Positions 1 through 10,697 of a stretch of 64,000 nucleotides of DNA are shown one piece after another; position 1 is the stretch's first letter; the number at the start of each line of letters is the position of its first letter. This DNA is from Ceratorhiza oryzae-sativae (lineage: Eukaryota > Basidiomycota > Agaricomycetes > Cantharellales > Ceratobasidiaceae). Under the pieces are notes generated by a model. The model did not search any database, was not told the DNA's origin, and saw nothing but the letters and a program-made list of their open reading frames with translations. The position numbers and the translations under genes were made by a program. The stretch spans positions 248,001 through 312,000 of the forward strand of contig JARWMV010000239.1 of the NCBI GenBank assembly GCA_030998015.1, given 5' to 3'.

Positions 1-323
1 GTCACGAAAATACCCCTACCAGCAAACAATTCCCACTAAATTAGCGAGCGGAACATATTAGTAACAAATAGGCTTACCATCCGGCACCCATAACACTCAG
101 CCCTATGCAAAGACCAATCCCCGTCATAGCCCACACATACGGGCTCGTCTCCTCTAAGAATCGACCAACATTAAACGCTTCGCCTGAACCTACATAGGGA
201 AATAAACCAGCTCAGAGAAGGATATATTCATGTATATTAGATTCCCGGACCAGTGAATAGAAGGTATAATGCGATTATCAACACGGTAAATGTTGAGAGG
301 CCGTAGGAATATGCGTAGCCCAT
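1..323 (-). CDS. VMA16: V-type proton ATPase subunit c'' (partial, 5' end)
   Basis: The first two exons of a proteolipid subunit of the V-ATPase membrane (V0) rotor, which pumps protons into vacuoles. Exon 1 starts at the ATG at 323 and encodes a short N-terminus with one hydrophobic helix ending in LLFTG. After a 60-nt intron, exon 2 gives [17 protein letters not shown] and then the helix [15 protein letters not shown], the family hallmark of c''. It ends at a GT donor near position 80. Later exons, including the proton-binding glutamate helix, lie beyond the left edge of the window. The start was chosen because it gives the usual short N-terminus; an earlier in-frame ATG at 378 is less likely. 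Identity is confident from motif match, length unknown. Confidence 0.88.
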
Positions 324-1968
324 GGTTGTCGGCAGTCAGGAGAGACAATTGATCACGTGGTATGTCGTATAGCCACAAGACAATTACTCAATTTCCCTAT
401 TTTGTATCCTAAAACGATAAGAAAGTGCAGCGACTGGAGCACGTCTCAAGAACCAGTGACCAATTAAATTAGGAAATTCTCTTAATTATTTTACCTATAA
501 CAGGTCTGATCAATTTATTCGTACCCGATTCAGTGATAGGCCTTGAAGCAATGTATCCTGAATGATCGCGCCTCCATTAGGTTCTGTGAGGTGGGTCAGC
601 GATGGCATCTAAAACTGCTTGAGACTCATATACTAATTCAATCTACTGTGGCGCCAGGATCCAGACGTGCCCCTCGAAGAAACTGCGGCAGATTGTCTGG
701 GACAGTTGTGGAGAAGCCAGTTAGGTGATCGTACAAGTGAAGTATTTCGCTACCTAAATAACTTCTACGAGCAACATGATAGCTTATCGTATTGCGTGAC
801 TCAAACAGCCGCCCGGGCTCCTGACATCGTCTTGTCGACTTCAGACTTGTCAGTATCATCCTTGAGAATGATAGTATATCCTGTGTACAACCGAGTGAGT
901 TAGGGGTTGCCCCTAACGCTTACAAACTTACTCTTGTTCATGACTGCCGTAGAATCGAATTGATAGAATTGTGGCAAATGAATTCAGATCTTCAAACATA
1001 CGCACGGATGTTCATGTAGTCTAGTCGTTGGGTCACCTGGAAAGGGAGAGTAGCTAACTGACGTAGGTGGCCCCATACCTCGCCTGCTCCTTGTTCAAGT
1101 TGACCCTCTGTTACCACGATGATCTCCCTGAACCACTCGCTGCTCTCCCCCTAGTTAATTTGAACCTGTACTTTTAGACGCCCGGGGTCTACCTTGAAGC
1201 CCCTAGCCACGCGCATATAGCTTATCCCATCCCAGTCTGTAGTCTTTAAATTGGTATTACAGGAGTCCGACCCGTTTTCGTCACCCAAACGCACCCACCA
1301 ACCTGTAGGGCCAGCCACGGTCGAATCTACACAAGTCTAAGATGATTTTCTAGTCTACGCTCCCAGTCCTGCAGCCATGATCTCCATTTATATAAAATAT
1401 CTTGGCATCACGTCATCCCTGTATGTTATGCAGCATCTTGGACCTGAGGCAGAAAGGTGGTTATATTTCACTCGACCTCATACGCACAGTAGGCGGATCA
1501 ATTTGTGATGAAGTTCAGAAGATTTTGGTGCCAATAATATCTGAGGTCCAAGAAGTTTGTGATGGTTTAACCATGTGTGCAGTTTTCCTTAAAGGCGAAT
1601 GTATGCTCAAGACAAGCGCGCATGTAGCCTTCTGGGGAATTATCCCCATTCGATTAGTGATTTCAATCATTTCGCGGACTGGTTATCATCACAGCTAATC
1701 CACCTAGGATGCGATATCACAAAACCGGTACTGTCGACGATGGAATTTAGTCATGACAGAATGGGCAAAGCTGCTTCATCAAGGACAAGTCGTTTCTGGT
1801 TGATTTGATTTATCGATATTGAGTTGCAGCACCGCGGAAACAAGGACTCATGTGAGCCGGAGGTGAAGGTACTGGGAGGACGAGACAATGTCTTCACTAA
1901 ATTTGTCTAACTATTACGTGACAATGTGTATAATCAAAACATATTTATAATGACGTTGGTGCCGCCGC
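324..1968. other. Intergenic region, no supported gene
   Basis: Lies between the start of VMA16 and the stop of the I9 inhibitor. Short open stretches occur on the + strand (about 667-903 and 1402-1808), but none gives a recognisable domain or a convincing multi-exon model. A perfect palindrome with 8-bp arms and a 3-bp loop is at 899-917. Remnants of a decayed gene are possible but not shown. Confidence 0.5.
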
Positions 1969-2340
1969 CTATTGAATAGTCACGACGCCATCCGGTTCTG
2001 CAAGGATAATTAGCAGACGCATTTGATAGCCCGAAGCACATACCGATATAATCAATTGATGAAGATCCTTGGACGCTCTTAAAGTGGTCGTCAGGAATGA
2101 CCGCAGCGAAACCGTTCAGGATGCTGGGGTCGTATTCATTAGTGATCTGGCCACCTATGAACTACATCAGCAAACCGGGAATGTACATCATTGAAGAAAC
2201 ATACCAGCAGCTTTTATATCTTCTTTCTGCTTATCGATTTCTGCTTGGGGGGTTCCATCCTTGAAGACAACAATAAATTCTAAGCGCAAATCAATGATGT
2301 CTCCAACTGTGCATCACCGAGACCACCTACTTCCTGGCAT
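1969..2340 (-). CDS. Peptidase inhibitor I9 domain protein (subtilisin propeptide-like)
   Basis: A small stand-alone I9 protein, the fold that acts as propeptide and inhibitor of subtilisin-like proteases; yeast Pbi2 (vacuolar proteinase B inhibitor) is the model. The gene has a 10-nt first exon (ATGCCAGGAA, 2331-2340), then exon 2 reading FIVVFKDGTPQAEIDKQ and a conserved ILNGFAAVIPDD stretch across a third exon, and a tiny last exon ending EPDGVVTIQ-stop. All four exons join in phase through introns with good GT and AG borders. Length is about 76 residues, normal for the family. No signal peptide, so a cytosolic or vacuolar inhibitor is likely. Its protease partner is not in this window as far as I can see; the aspartic protease at 20.6 kb is a different class. 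Confidence 0.85.
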
Positions 2341-2600
2341 GGCTGATGTGGAATAAGGGATAGATCTGGATGTGGTGGTTGGGACTAGGCGGCTGAACAC
2401 ATCCGCAGCATTGATATAGGCCGGGTCTTGCGTCATCCGACTTGATCTGCTCCCGCCCGGGCACAGAAACGCCCCAGCCGGAGATCACATGACTACATAT
2501 CACAGCCACCAGGCGAGATTCTGTAAAATTCGACCGACGTCAGCTTGGGGTTTATCATTATCGCCTTTCTCCTCTCCGTGTTTTCTTCCTTATTTGTATC

Positions 2601-3309
2601 ATGTCTCACGCAGACCACACTCGCGATCCCTGGTGCGTGCGCATCGACGCTGTCTCACCAAGAGCTCATCGACATGGTTGGACAGCCCATGGGTCATCCT
2701 CAATGATTTTGGAGGTGCGTTTGCAATGGGTGCCATTGGTGGGGGCATCTGGCATGGTATAAAGGGCGCGCGAAATTCTCCACGGGTTAGTATAAAGTTA
2801 TTCACTCTGCGATATTCGCTCACAACGACCATGATGCATCCAGGGAGACAGATTCGTAGGTGCTATATCGACGATCAAGGCACGAGCACCCGTTACTGGG
2901 GGCAACTTTGGTGTCTGGGGTGGGATGTTCTCGTCTTTCGACTGTGCGGTCAAGGGGTACCGACAGAAGGAGGATGCCTGGAACGCCATCATCTCGGGAT
3001 TCCTGACTGGTGGTTGTCTTGCTGCTCGCAGTGAGTAGATCGGCTTGCTCACCTTTTGCTCGAGCCATAGCTGAATATGGGCATGACGCTTAGGCGGACC
3101 CAAGACCGCGTTCGGCTCTGCCGTGGCCTGCGGAATCCTGCTGGGTGTCTTTGAAGGCGTTGGTGTGCTACTGAATCGAATGTTCAGCGATGTCAACCGA
3201 CCCGTCCTTCCACCATGTGAGCAAATTGGGACTAGCCCCTTTTTTGTTTCTAACATTGGATAAAGTACCCGAGGCACCCCCACCCACCGCATCCACGTCT
3301 ATCGCATAG
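2601..3309 (+). CDS. TIM17: Mitochondrial import inner membrane translocase subunit Tim17
   Basis: Core subunit of the TIM23 presequence translocase of the mitochondrial inner membrane. Five exons (2601-2632, 2686-2785, 2844-3030, 3094-3216, 3266-3309) join in phase to 161 residues, the usual size. The start [18 protein letters not shown] is the family N-terminus and holds the negatively charged residues typical of the intermembrane-space tail. It is followed by [19 protein letters not shown], then helices rich in glycine ([55 protein letters not shown]). The C-terminus is short and proline-rich. The gene converges with the CUS2-like gene, whose stop is about 240 nt away. Very secure identification. 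Confidence 0.96.
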
Positions 3310-3546
3310 ATTTATTAGCTACTTCCATATTAGGCCTTTGGGGACCTACTGGCCAACACCACCACTCCGTTGAACTAACTTGCCGCCAATTACATGTGTT
3401 AACACAGTCTCTTCTGCCGTATTTGTGTCTAGTCTACTTGCTGTCTTCAATACATGTTTCATTGTGCACGAGACACCCAGGATAAATCTTATTCGATACG
3501 ATTTGTGCGCCCCAAAACCAGATACCCAAAAACATGAATGGATGTA

Positions 3547-5047
3547 CTACTCTCCTTCTTTCATCAACCATTCAGCAAAGTCGTCGAGGCGTTTTCGCTC
3601 TGCGTCTGCGTCTTCCTCTCCATCCGCACCCAAGGTAGGCGCATCGCCCCCACTCCTCCTGTATCTCTCCCTCCCATCGTAGAAGTCTGCCGTGATCTTT
3701 CGTCCGGCAAAGAAGCGACCATTCATTTTCTAACAAGTAGCGAAGTTAGAGATAGATCTGGAATATTTATACCGTACGTACCAGTATACATGCTTGCGCG
3801 CTCACGGGATCCTTAAACTTCACTGTCATTACGCCATCATCCTCTTCCTGAATACTACTTAGTATTCGCACTGAACCCTTGCCGAGACTACTCACATCAT
3901 ACAATACAACATTGGTGACTTCACCAAGATTTGAGCATTCATCACGGACATCTTCTTTTAGATCGAGCAGCAGGGTGGCGTCTTGAGCCAATTCTTGCCT
4001 GGTAAACATATGTTTAAGTACCACCACCCGTGAAGTGGTGATTTTGGGCCCCGCTGGCCCGAGTTCGTCATCTGAGTCCCAGCCAGCCAAACGTCTGAAC
4101 GTATTCCCTCTTAATATAATCGCCTGAAAGAGTAAGATGACTCACTTCTCCATATTTACGATCCTCTTCGATGCTTTCTTTTTGTCAACTGGCCTCGGTG
4201 CGCCCTCGCCTTTTTTGCGCCCTCCATTGGTGTCGGTATTCGCACCTCCCTCGCCTTCCGCCTTGTGTGCAAATTCAGCCTTTTGAACCTTCATCCTCGT
4301 CCCGGGCTCGCCGAGTCTCAACTCGGCATCATCCAGCAACGTGACAGCCAAATCCACGCTCTCCTCCTTATAGTAGACCACGAGTGCATCGCCGTTAAAC
4401 GATCCGTCTTCCCTGTAATATAGCTTTACTTTGGGCTTCCCTTCGTCATCCTCCATAATGAGGCCAAACCGACCGAAACGAGCGGCGATCTCGCCGGGCT
4501 CGGCGTCGGGTGGCAATCCTGAGACAAACACCGCCGTGTTTTTGGATTTTCGAGCTGGTGCAGAACCATTGTCCCCTGGTTTGTTCGGTTTGCCACGTTT
4601 GATCGAAGGACCAGCAGCTGCTGGATCTGTATTGGATGTGTAGTCAACCGGCTCTTTTCGTTTCTTCTTGTTTCGAGCAAGCACAGGTGCCGCAGGAGTC
4701 TACAAAAAACGTGAGACGATTTAATGCGTTTGTAGGGCTAGATATAAATTTATACGCACACTCTCGTCCACGCCCTCGATGGCATATGCTGCCTGTTGTG
4801 CCTTCAACATGTCTTCATCCACAACTTCGACCCATATATTCTTTTTTACATCCCATTCCATCTCGCGCCCATCGTCGTCTTCAAAATGCCAAGTTTGCGT
4901 CTCTCGGCTAAAATGGATCCTAGGATCACTCGCAAACTGAGCTTGAAGACGCGCATGGGCGGCATCTTCGGACTCGGCCTGCATTTGAGCATCTCGAGAT
5001 TGCTCGATTTGTTTTGCCATTTCTGGATCTAATGTTTGGTCGGACAT
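3547..5047 (-). CDS. CUS2: Tat-SF1/CUS2-type splicing factor with two RRM domains
   Basis: Member of the Tat-SF1/CUS2 family, which helps U2 snRNP fold and join the spliceosome. Exon 1 (start at 5047) has an acidic N-terminus. Exon 2 carries a lysine-rich stretch and RRM1 (NTAVFVSGLPPDAEP with an RNP2-like core; later GDALVVYYKEESVDLA). Exon 3 has the linker WDSDDELGP and RRM2 of the UHM type (RVVVLKHMFTRQEL, later GVMTVKFKDPVSAQACIL). The last exon continues KMNGRFFAGRKITADFYDG and ends with the family-typical FAEWLMKEGE just before the TAG at 3547-3549. Introns are about 40-55 nt. It shares a 146-bp divergent promoter with the gene starting at 5194. Confidence 0.92.
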
Positions 5048-5193
5048 GATGGTGATAGTGACGAGAGGGTATTAATTGAAATGGAGAGAGAGACGGTGGT
5101 GGAACGTTGCAGAGACACATCGAGTGTAAACAGGAGAGAGCGATCAGCTAATCGCGTGGCGATGCAAACGAAAAACGCTCGACTTGCACCACC

Positions 5194-6432
5194 ATGTATC
5201 GCCAGCTGCCTCGATTGATTTCACGTCAGACCTGGAGACGGCCTTACGGGACCACTGTGAGCCGTGAATTTATAACTCGATCTGGAACAAACATTCATTT
5301 GTCGGCACCCAGACGCTACCACGTCTTGGCGGCGTCTGGGCGGCACGTATGCGGCCTGCTGTAGTAGTCAAGTCAACATGTAGGCGCCAAAAATATCTTA
5401 CAGCCATAAGAACCACTAAGCTTGAACGAAACTTTGAGACATATCCAGATCATTCCAAACCTCGTTCTTAGCAAGGAACAACCAAACGCCACTACCTTCA
5501 GCAGAATTTACCGAGCCTCAATGGCTCGATTATTTACACAACGTCTCCTATTCTGCTTCACAGAGTCCCAAAATTCTGGAAGAACTGAATGCCAAGAATC
5601 CAAATGCAGGTATATTCGACGCTCCGAACAGGATGGAACGAGCATATGCGCTCATTTTTCAACTTTTTCTTTATTTGAGTCGACCCCAGTCCGAATCGTC
5701 GCCTGAGCACTGGTTACAAGTAAGCCTGATGCTCGTAGCCTAACGGATGGACCTAAGTTGTATTCGTTAGACCTTTGAATCTATCCCTTCGGTCGATGGT
5801 GACCCCCTCCATCTTGCCCGATTGTGCGTAACTCATATCGTCAAAACGATTGTTTGGGAATTCGATGCTATCGCCCATGATGACCCCCAACGAGCAAAAT
5901 ACCCGAACGTATTCGAGGATGCTCGTGGACTCTCGCTTTGTGTTCAACCTATCTGAGTGGTATGTCATCGACCTTGCACTATACGTTTGTTTTCTGAAGA
6001 CCCACAGATCAGCAGGGCGTCCCAGAGCAATGGGCCGTTTTCTGGTCTGAGACCCAACCCGTGCTCTTAGCTCTCGGTGTGGACCTTGGCGATGCCGGCT
6101 ACGCGATCCAAGCTCCTCCAGAAACAGATGAACCACCCGAAACACCCGGCTTAACGCGCGAGCAAGGTTTCAAGGGCGTGGATCTCACAGGTACGGCTGG
6201 CCCTCCTGTACGTGGTGCCCCGAATATTTTGGAAACCAAGCAGCCTGATGAAAACATCCCCGAGCGAATCGAAATGGAATTCAATCGTGCGAAGGACAAA
6301 GAAGGGCCCGGACAGCTGGTTACTGGTCTAAGAACCCAAAGAAAGGCGGTTTCTTCTAGCTCTACGGACCAAAATGTATTGAACACTACAAAAAATCAAG
6401 CTTCATCTACCACAATCCGATTGTCTACATAG
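5194..6432 (+). CDS. Uncharacterised protein, probably mitochondrial
   Basis: I do not recognise this gene. Exon 1 (5194-5256) encodes an arginine-rich, acid-free start (MYRQLPRLISRQTWRRPYG) that looks like a mitochondrial targeting sequence and stops at a good GTGAGC donor. Later exons give a helical region (EFTEPQWLDYLHNVSYSAS, then NRMERAYALIFQLFLYL), a middle exon (DPLHLARLCVTHIVKTIVWEF) and a last exon beginning QQGVPEQWAVFWSETQPV, followed by a low-complexity, polar C-terminus ending at the TAG at 6430-6432. The junction near 5960-6005 needs a weak GTGTTC donor to avoid a stop, so the model there is tentative. Helical content and targeting signal are seen; function is unknown. Confidence 0.65.
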
Positions 6433-6646
6433 CCCCCTCGAAAGCCAAATCGACTAAACAGATGTCACATTTCTTAGAATCCCTAACATACAGAACAACA
6501 ACAGGATGCAAATAAAGCCAATATAAGTGGTGCAAGAGAATGATTGAAAATGCGGAGAATGCCAAAGAGTATATACTATGCGCTCAGTGTATGCCATACT
6601 ATACTATGTATATGCTATACAAACGAGTTCTAGTCCTTACGGTCGT

Positions 6647-9600
6647 CTAGAATTTCCAGTCTGCATCGACCTCCATGGCCCACGGGACTAATGGCACAGG
6701 GGTATTAGTGACTGAAAAAGAAAGGAAATACTACACGCACATTTGTTCAGAAGCGTCTTAGCAAAAAGTTTCTCGATAGGACATTGTGCTTCTTGCACCA
6801 AGCGGCAGTAATCCTGCGCCACGGTAAATGACGAGTCGAACCAATCCAAACAGAAATAACTCACCTAGGATCCAAGTAGTTGATTTTACTATACAAGGCC
6901 CACTCCGTCAAACAGTGTTCCCCAAATCGCTAGCTAAGCAACATACCTGGTCCCAAGAGCAACCTCCTTTCCTTCCTCCTTGTCCTGCATCTTGAATTTG
7001 AACATTTTGATCTTTTCGTCTAGTTTGGCAATCGACTCCAGGACCTTTTCGGGCGTCCGACCTTTCGGAACCAGGACTTCCTCAGAGCCACGTTCCTCAG
7101 CCAGTCGGTCGTACTCGGCGTTGATACCCTTGATCTTTTCGTCGAGGACAGACTCTTTCTCTTCCTTTTCGCCATTCTCGGCTTTCTTCTCGTTGTCCTT
7201 TTCGAACTTCTTGCGAGCCTTGGCGATCTCCTCCTCGCGCTTTGCGTCCTCCCAGCGTTCAATGAACTCATCGTCCAGATCCGACTCGAGCTCAGTCAAT
7301 TCGGGGTGCTTCTTCTTCAGCTTCCTGTCGAGACTCCAGAGCTGATGGCGGAGCTTCATCCGACTGTACTTTAAGCCACGCAGCTATACACGAGCGTTAA
7401 CATACACGCAAAATACACGAGCGTCCGACTAACCTGATCTCCAAGTTTGCCCATGCTGGCATCGTGGTTCTTGCTCACGCTCTTTTGATGGTTACACAAG
7501 ATAGCCACCATTCGGTTCGCCCGGTTATATGCCGCGAGCTTTGCCGTAATGTCAGCCTCCTCGGGTGTGTTCTCGTCGAGTTGCTTCTGGAACGTGATTG
7601 AGGCGTTGTAGGTACGGAACACTTTGGCTGACAGGCCCTTCATGTATGAGGTCAAGTGTTTATTTAACCCGCCGGTCTACACCACGTGGTATTAGTCGAG
7701 CACACCAGAATGAATGCTTGGGAGCTCACCGAAACGCGATCGAACAATGCGTCGCCCTCACCCTTTCCGTCACCCTTGAAAATACGGATGTTCTTAAAAA
7801 TCTGAGGCTCGACTTCGACAACGTTGTAGTAGCGGATAGAGTCTTTACCCAGGAAGTCGAAGATAAGCTTATTTGGAGGCTCGAGCATAACGTGTTCGTA
7901 GCGTAGCGAGCAGCAGCCGACCGTATCAGCCTCATCTTCTCCCTTTTCGTTACCCGCTCGGAGTGCCAATCGATCGATAAAGTACATGGCGGTCGCGCGT
8001 TGTCGGTCAGCGCTGACCTTGTTCTTCAAGTCCCGAGTATAGTCGTCGCGAATACGATCAACGTGTTTCTATAATTAAATCAGTCCTAGTGCCAATTAGG
8101 AAAGGTCACCGGGGCTCACCTTGAGCTCCCGAGCCTTCTCGAACTTTTGCATATCGCTCTGACCCTTGAGCGAACTGCCAGCGGCGAGGAACACATACTT
8201 GAAGTTGCCATTGATGTTCTCCTTCCAACTCGCAAGCCACGTCACAGTTTGATCATGTTGAACTTTGGCCCACTTGCCAGGAATATTAGGCACAGGTATA
8301 GGCGAATTGGGACCAATGTTGATCGTGACATCCTCAGGCCGCAGACGGTGCTGAAAAGGTTGTCAGTGCTAAGAACGTTGACTTGGAGCGAGCCGCGTAC
8401 CTTGTGTTTCCCCTTTTTGGGATGCTTACCACGCCCTCTGAATAGGCCAGGAGGCTCAATGCGGAAGTTGCCAACCTTTTCCGGTCGACCGTCCATCAAA
8501 CACGTCGTGTACTTTTGTTCAGACTTATCCTTCGCCTCCTTAAGTGCCTTCTTCTCCGCAGCGGTCATTGATTTCTTCTTAGCCTTTTCGGCCTCGAAGT
8601 GCTCATACATAGGTCGGAAGTCGCACTTGTCAAAGTCCTTGATCACCACACCATTCCTCTAAATGGTGAGTGGACGTCAGTATAGATTCAGGATCAGGCG
8701 AGACCCCACGAAACAGCGAGAGTTGATGACGAATGAGACATGCGACTCACGGGAGGGTGCTTCTTCATAACGAGCTGCCAGTCTCCAAAGAAGTTAGATT
8801 GAAAGACCTCATCGGCTGCATGCTCAGTCTCGAGCAGCGCTGCGAACCAGCCGGCGAGTTCCTCGGATTCAGGAGGAAGGTCAACCTCTACCCCTGTATG
8901 CACCAATAGCGTGAATAAAATGTCGTTCATATAGTTAGACATCAACGAACCGTCATACTTCATCTTCACATACTTGGGCAGAGGTTCATATGGGGGAGGG
9001 AATAAGACGCCACTGTGTTCGAGCGTGGTCCATTTGGTAGTGCCGTCACCCATAGCCTCGGCCTCCCACCTTCAAGAACTCAGTCAAAACGAGAATGAGA
9101 TACCATCGCAAGAGCACGCACCACTTGTAGCGCTCAGCTTCCTCCTCTTCCTCCTTTTGCTTCTTGAGAGCGCGAGCACTCTTAGTTGGGGAGCCGTCAC
9201 CTTCCTTTTTCGCCTTGCCTTTGCCTTTGGAAGCCTTGGGCTTGACATCTTCCTCCTCCTCCTTTTTGACAGCCTTGCCGTTCTTCTTGGACGCAACCTT
9301 TTTGAGAGGCACATCTTCCTCCGACTCAGCGTCCGACTCCTGCTTAACCTTCTTGCGCGCAACAGGCTTCTTCTTAGGTTTGGCTAATGGAGCCTCATCC
9401 TCAGACTCCGACGCAGACATCTCTTCCTCGCCACTGTCGTCGTCGGTTCGGCGGCGCTGGCTGAGAGGGACATCTTCCTCCGACTCTCGCTCTCTTCGTC
9501 ACTTTCCTTTTTGATCGGCGCTTTGGACTTCATTCGTGAGGAAACAGAGTGGGGCTTTTTGCTAGAGCTGCCGTTGCCGTTGGTGGCGGCAGCCTTGATG

Positions 9601-10062
9601 CGTTTGCCAAGAGGTTCGTCGTCGTCGCTGCTGCTGGCGTCACGCATGTCCACGTCACCATCCTCGGTCTTGACGAGTGGGACCGCCGCCTCGTGCTTTC
9701 CGAGCTTGGTCATTTCTTGCTTGGACGCAGGGGCGACGCCATTGCGAGAGCCGTTGGTAGCTTTGACGGCGCCGGGGAGCGGTACGGCAGCGGAGGCGAG
9801 CTGTTTCGCGGGCTTGGCGACCTTGGGCCCGGTGTCGTCGCCATCGTCAGGTTTGATAGACTTGCCGTTCTTTGGGCGCTTGGCCTTAGAGAATTCATCA
9901 GCACATGCCAACCTGCCACCGTGCACACCACCTGCAACTCACGGGCGCATCCTCCGAGATCGACTGCCTCGCGCGTTTGGTGGCCTTGGACGACCTGGGC
10001 GGGGTCTGGGAGCGCGAGGCCGCCTCGTTCTCGGACTCGCTTTCGACGATCCGACCGACCAT
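6647..10062 (-). CDS. TOP1: DNA topoisomerase I (type IB)
   Basis: Nuclear type IB topoisomerase that relaxes supercoils through a transient 3'-phosphotyrosyl bond. The N-terminus (start 10062) is long, acidic and lysine-rich with repeated Ser-Asp-Glu blocks, as usual for eukaryotic Top1 and likely holding nuclear signals. The core follows: [47 protein letters not shown], then the catalytic domain ([44 protein letters not shown]). A lysine/glutamate linker (about 6950-7340) precedes the C-terminal domain SKINYLDPR, whose Tyr codon is at 6876-6878. The protein ends [13 protein letters not shown], close to the family end. About ten short introns. It shares a 265-bp divergent promoter with NDUFB3. 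Confidence 0.96.
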
Positions 10063-10326
10063 TTAGACGACGACGAAGAGGGTAGAGACGGCGAGGACAG
10101 AGGTGGGAGCAGCGGTGGCTGGGGTCGCGCAGCAGCGCAGAGGTGGGGGCAGAATGGCAGAGGGGAATTGGGGATGGGGGCAGAGGCAGACTTTTATACT
10201 CGGGATCAGCGTTACCTGATGTTTTCAGAGTGGCCCTGACCGGCCCTCAAGTGGGTAATTCCCACCTGAAATCCAATTGATGACTGACACAGAGCCCACC
10301 ACCGCACCCTGGCCGCAGCGATCTCG

Positions 10327-10512
10327 ATGGCCGACCCGCTCTACAGAGACGCCTGGGCGAAGCGTGAGGCGTGGCGCAAGCACCCCATCTTCTCCAACCG
10401 CGCCATGTTCAGAAACGCCCTCCCCGGCTTTGGCATCGCCGTCGTCGCCTTTGCCGCCTACGTCGCCGCCGAGAAACTCATCCTGCCCGAGAAAAAGGAA
10501 GCCCACCATTAG
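10327..10512 (+). CDS. NDUFB3: NADH:ubiquinone oxidoreductase B12/NDUFB3-family subunit
   Basis: A 61-residue accessory subunit of mitochondrial complex I in the inner membrane. The single exon encodes RDAWAKREAWRKHPIFSN, the family signature with its DPWARREAWR-like motif, and then one hydrophobic helix (ALPGFGIAVVAFAAYVAAEK) and a short charged tail ending in HH. The start is the only in-frame ATG that keeps the conserved N-terminus. It is transcribed away from TOP1 and converges on TRM11, whose stop is 185 nt further on. The length fits fungal members of the B12 family. An untranslated or very short upstream exon cannot be excluded. Confidence 0.88.
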   Translation: MADPLYRDAWAKREAWRKHPIFSNRAMFRNALPGFGIAVVAFAAYVAAEKLILPEKKEAHH

Positions 10513-10697
10513 ATCCCGTCGGTGAGCTGCACTGCCCCCCGTCGGTCGCCAGATGCTAATCGGCCCCGCCACAGCGTGTCCAATGCGCCCTTGGGCAATG
10601 CGCCAGCGTGGTTGTTGCTTAGCGCGCGCTGCTGTTGCTTTTCACTTCCAAATTCAATGTTGTGTCGTGAACTTCTACGACTAAACACACAGGGCCA

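Noticed and set aside
2798..3292. Minus-strand ORF of 164 codons
   Set aside because: Antisense to TIM17 and crosses its introns; no conserved content.
9511..10239. Long + strand ORF of 242 codons opposite the topoisomerase N-terminus
   Set aside because: It is the shadow of the lysine/glutamate/serine-rich Top1 start; no domain, and its composition mirrors the antisense codons.
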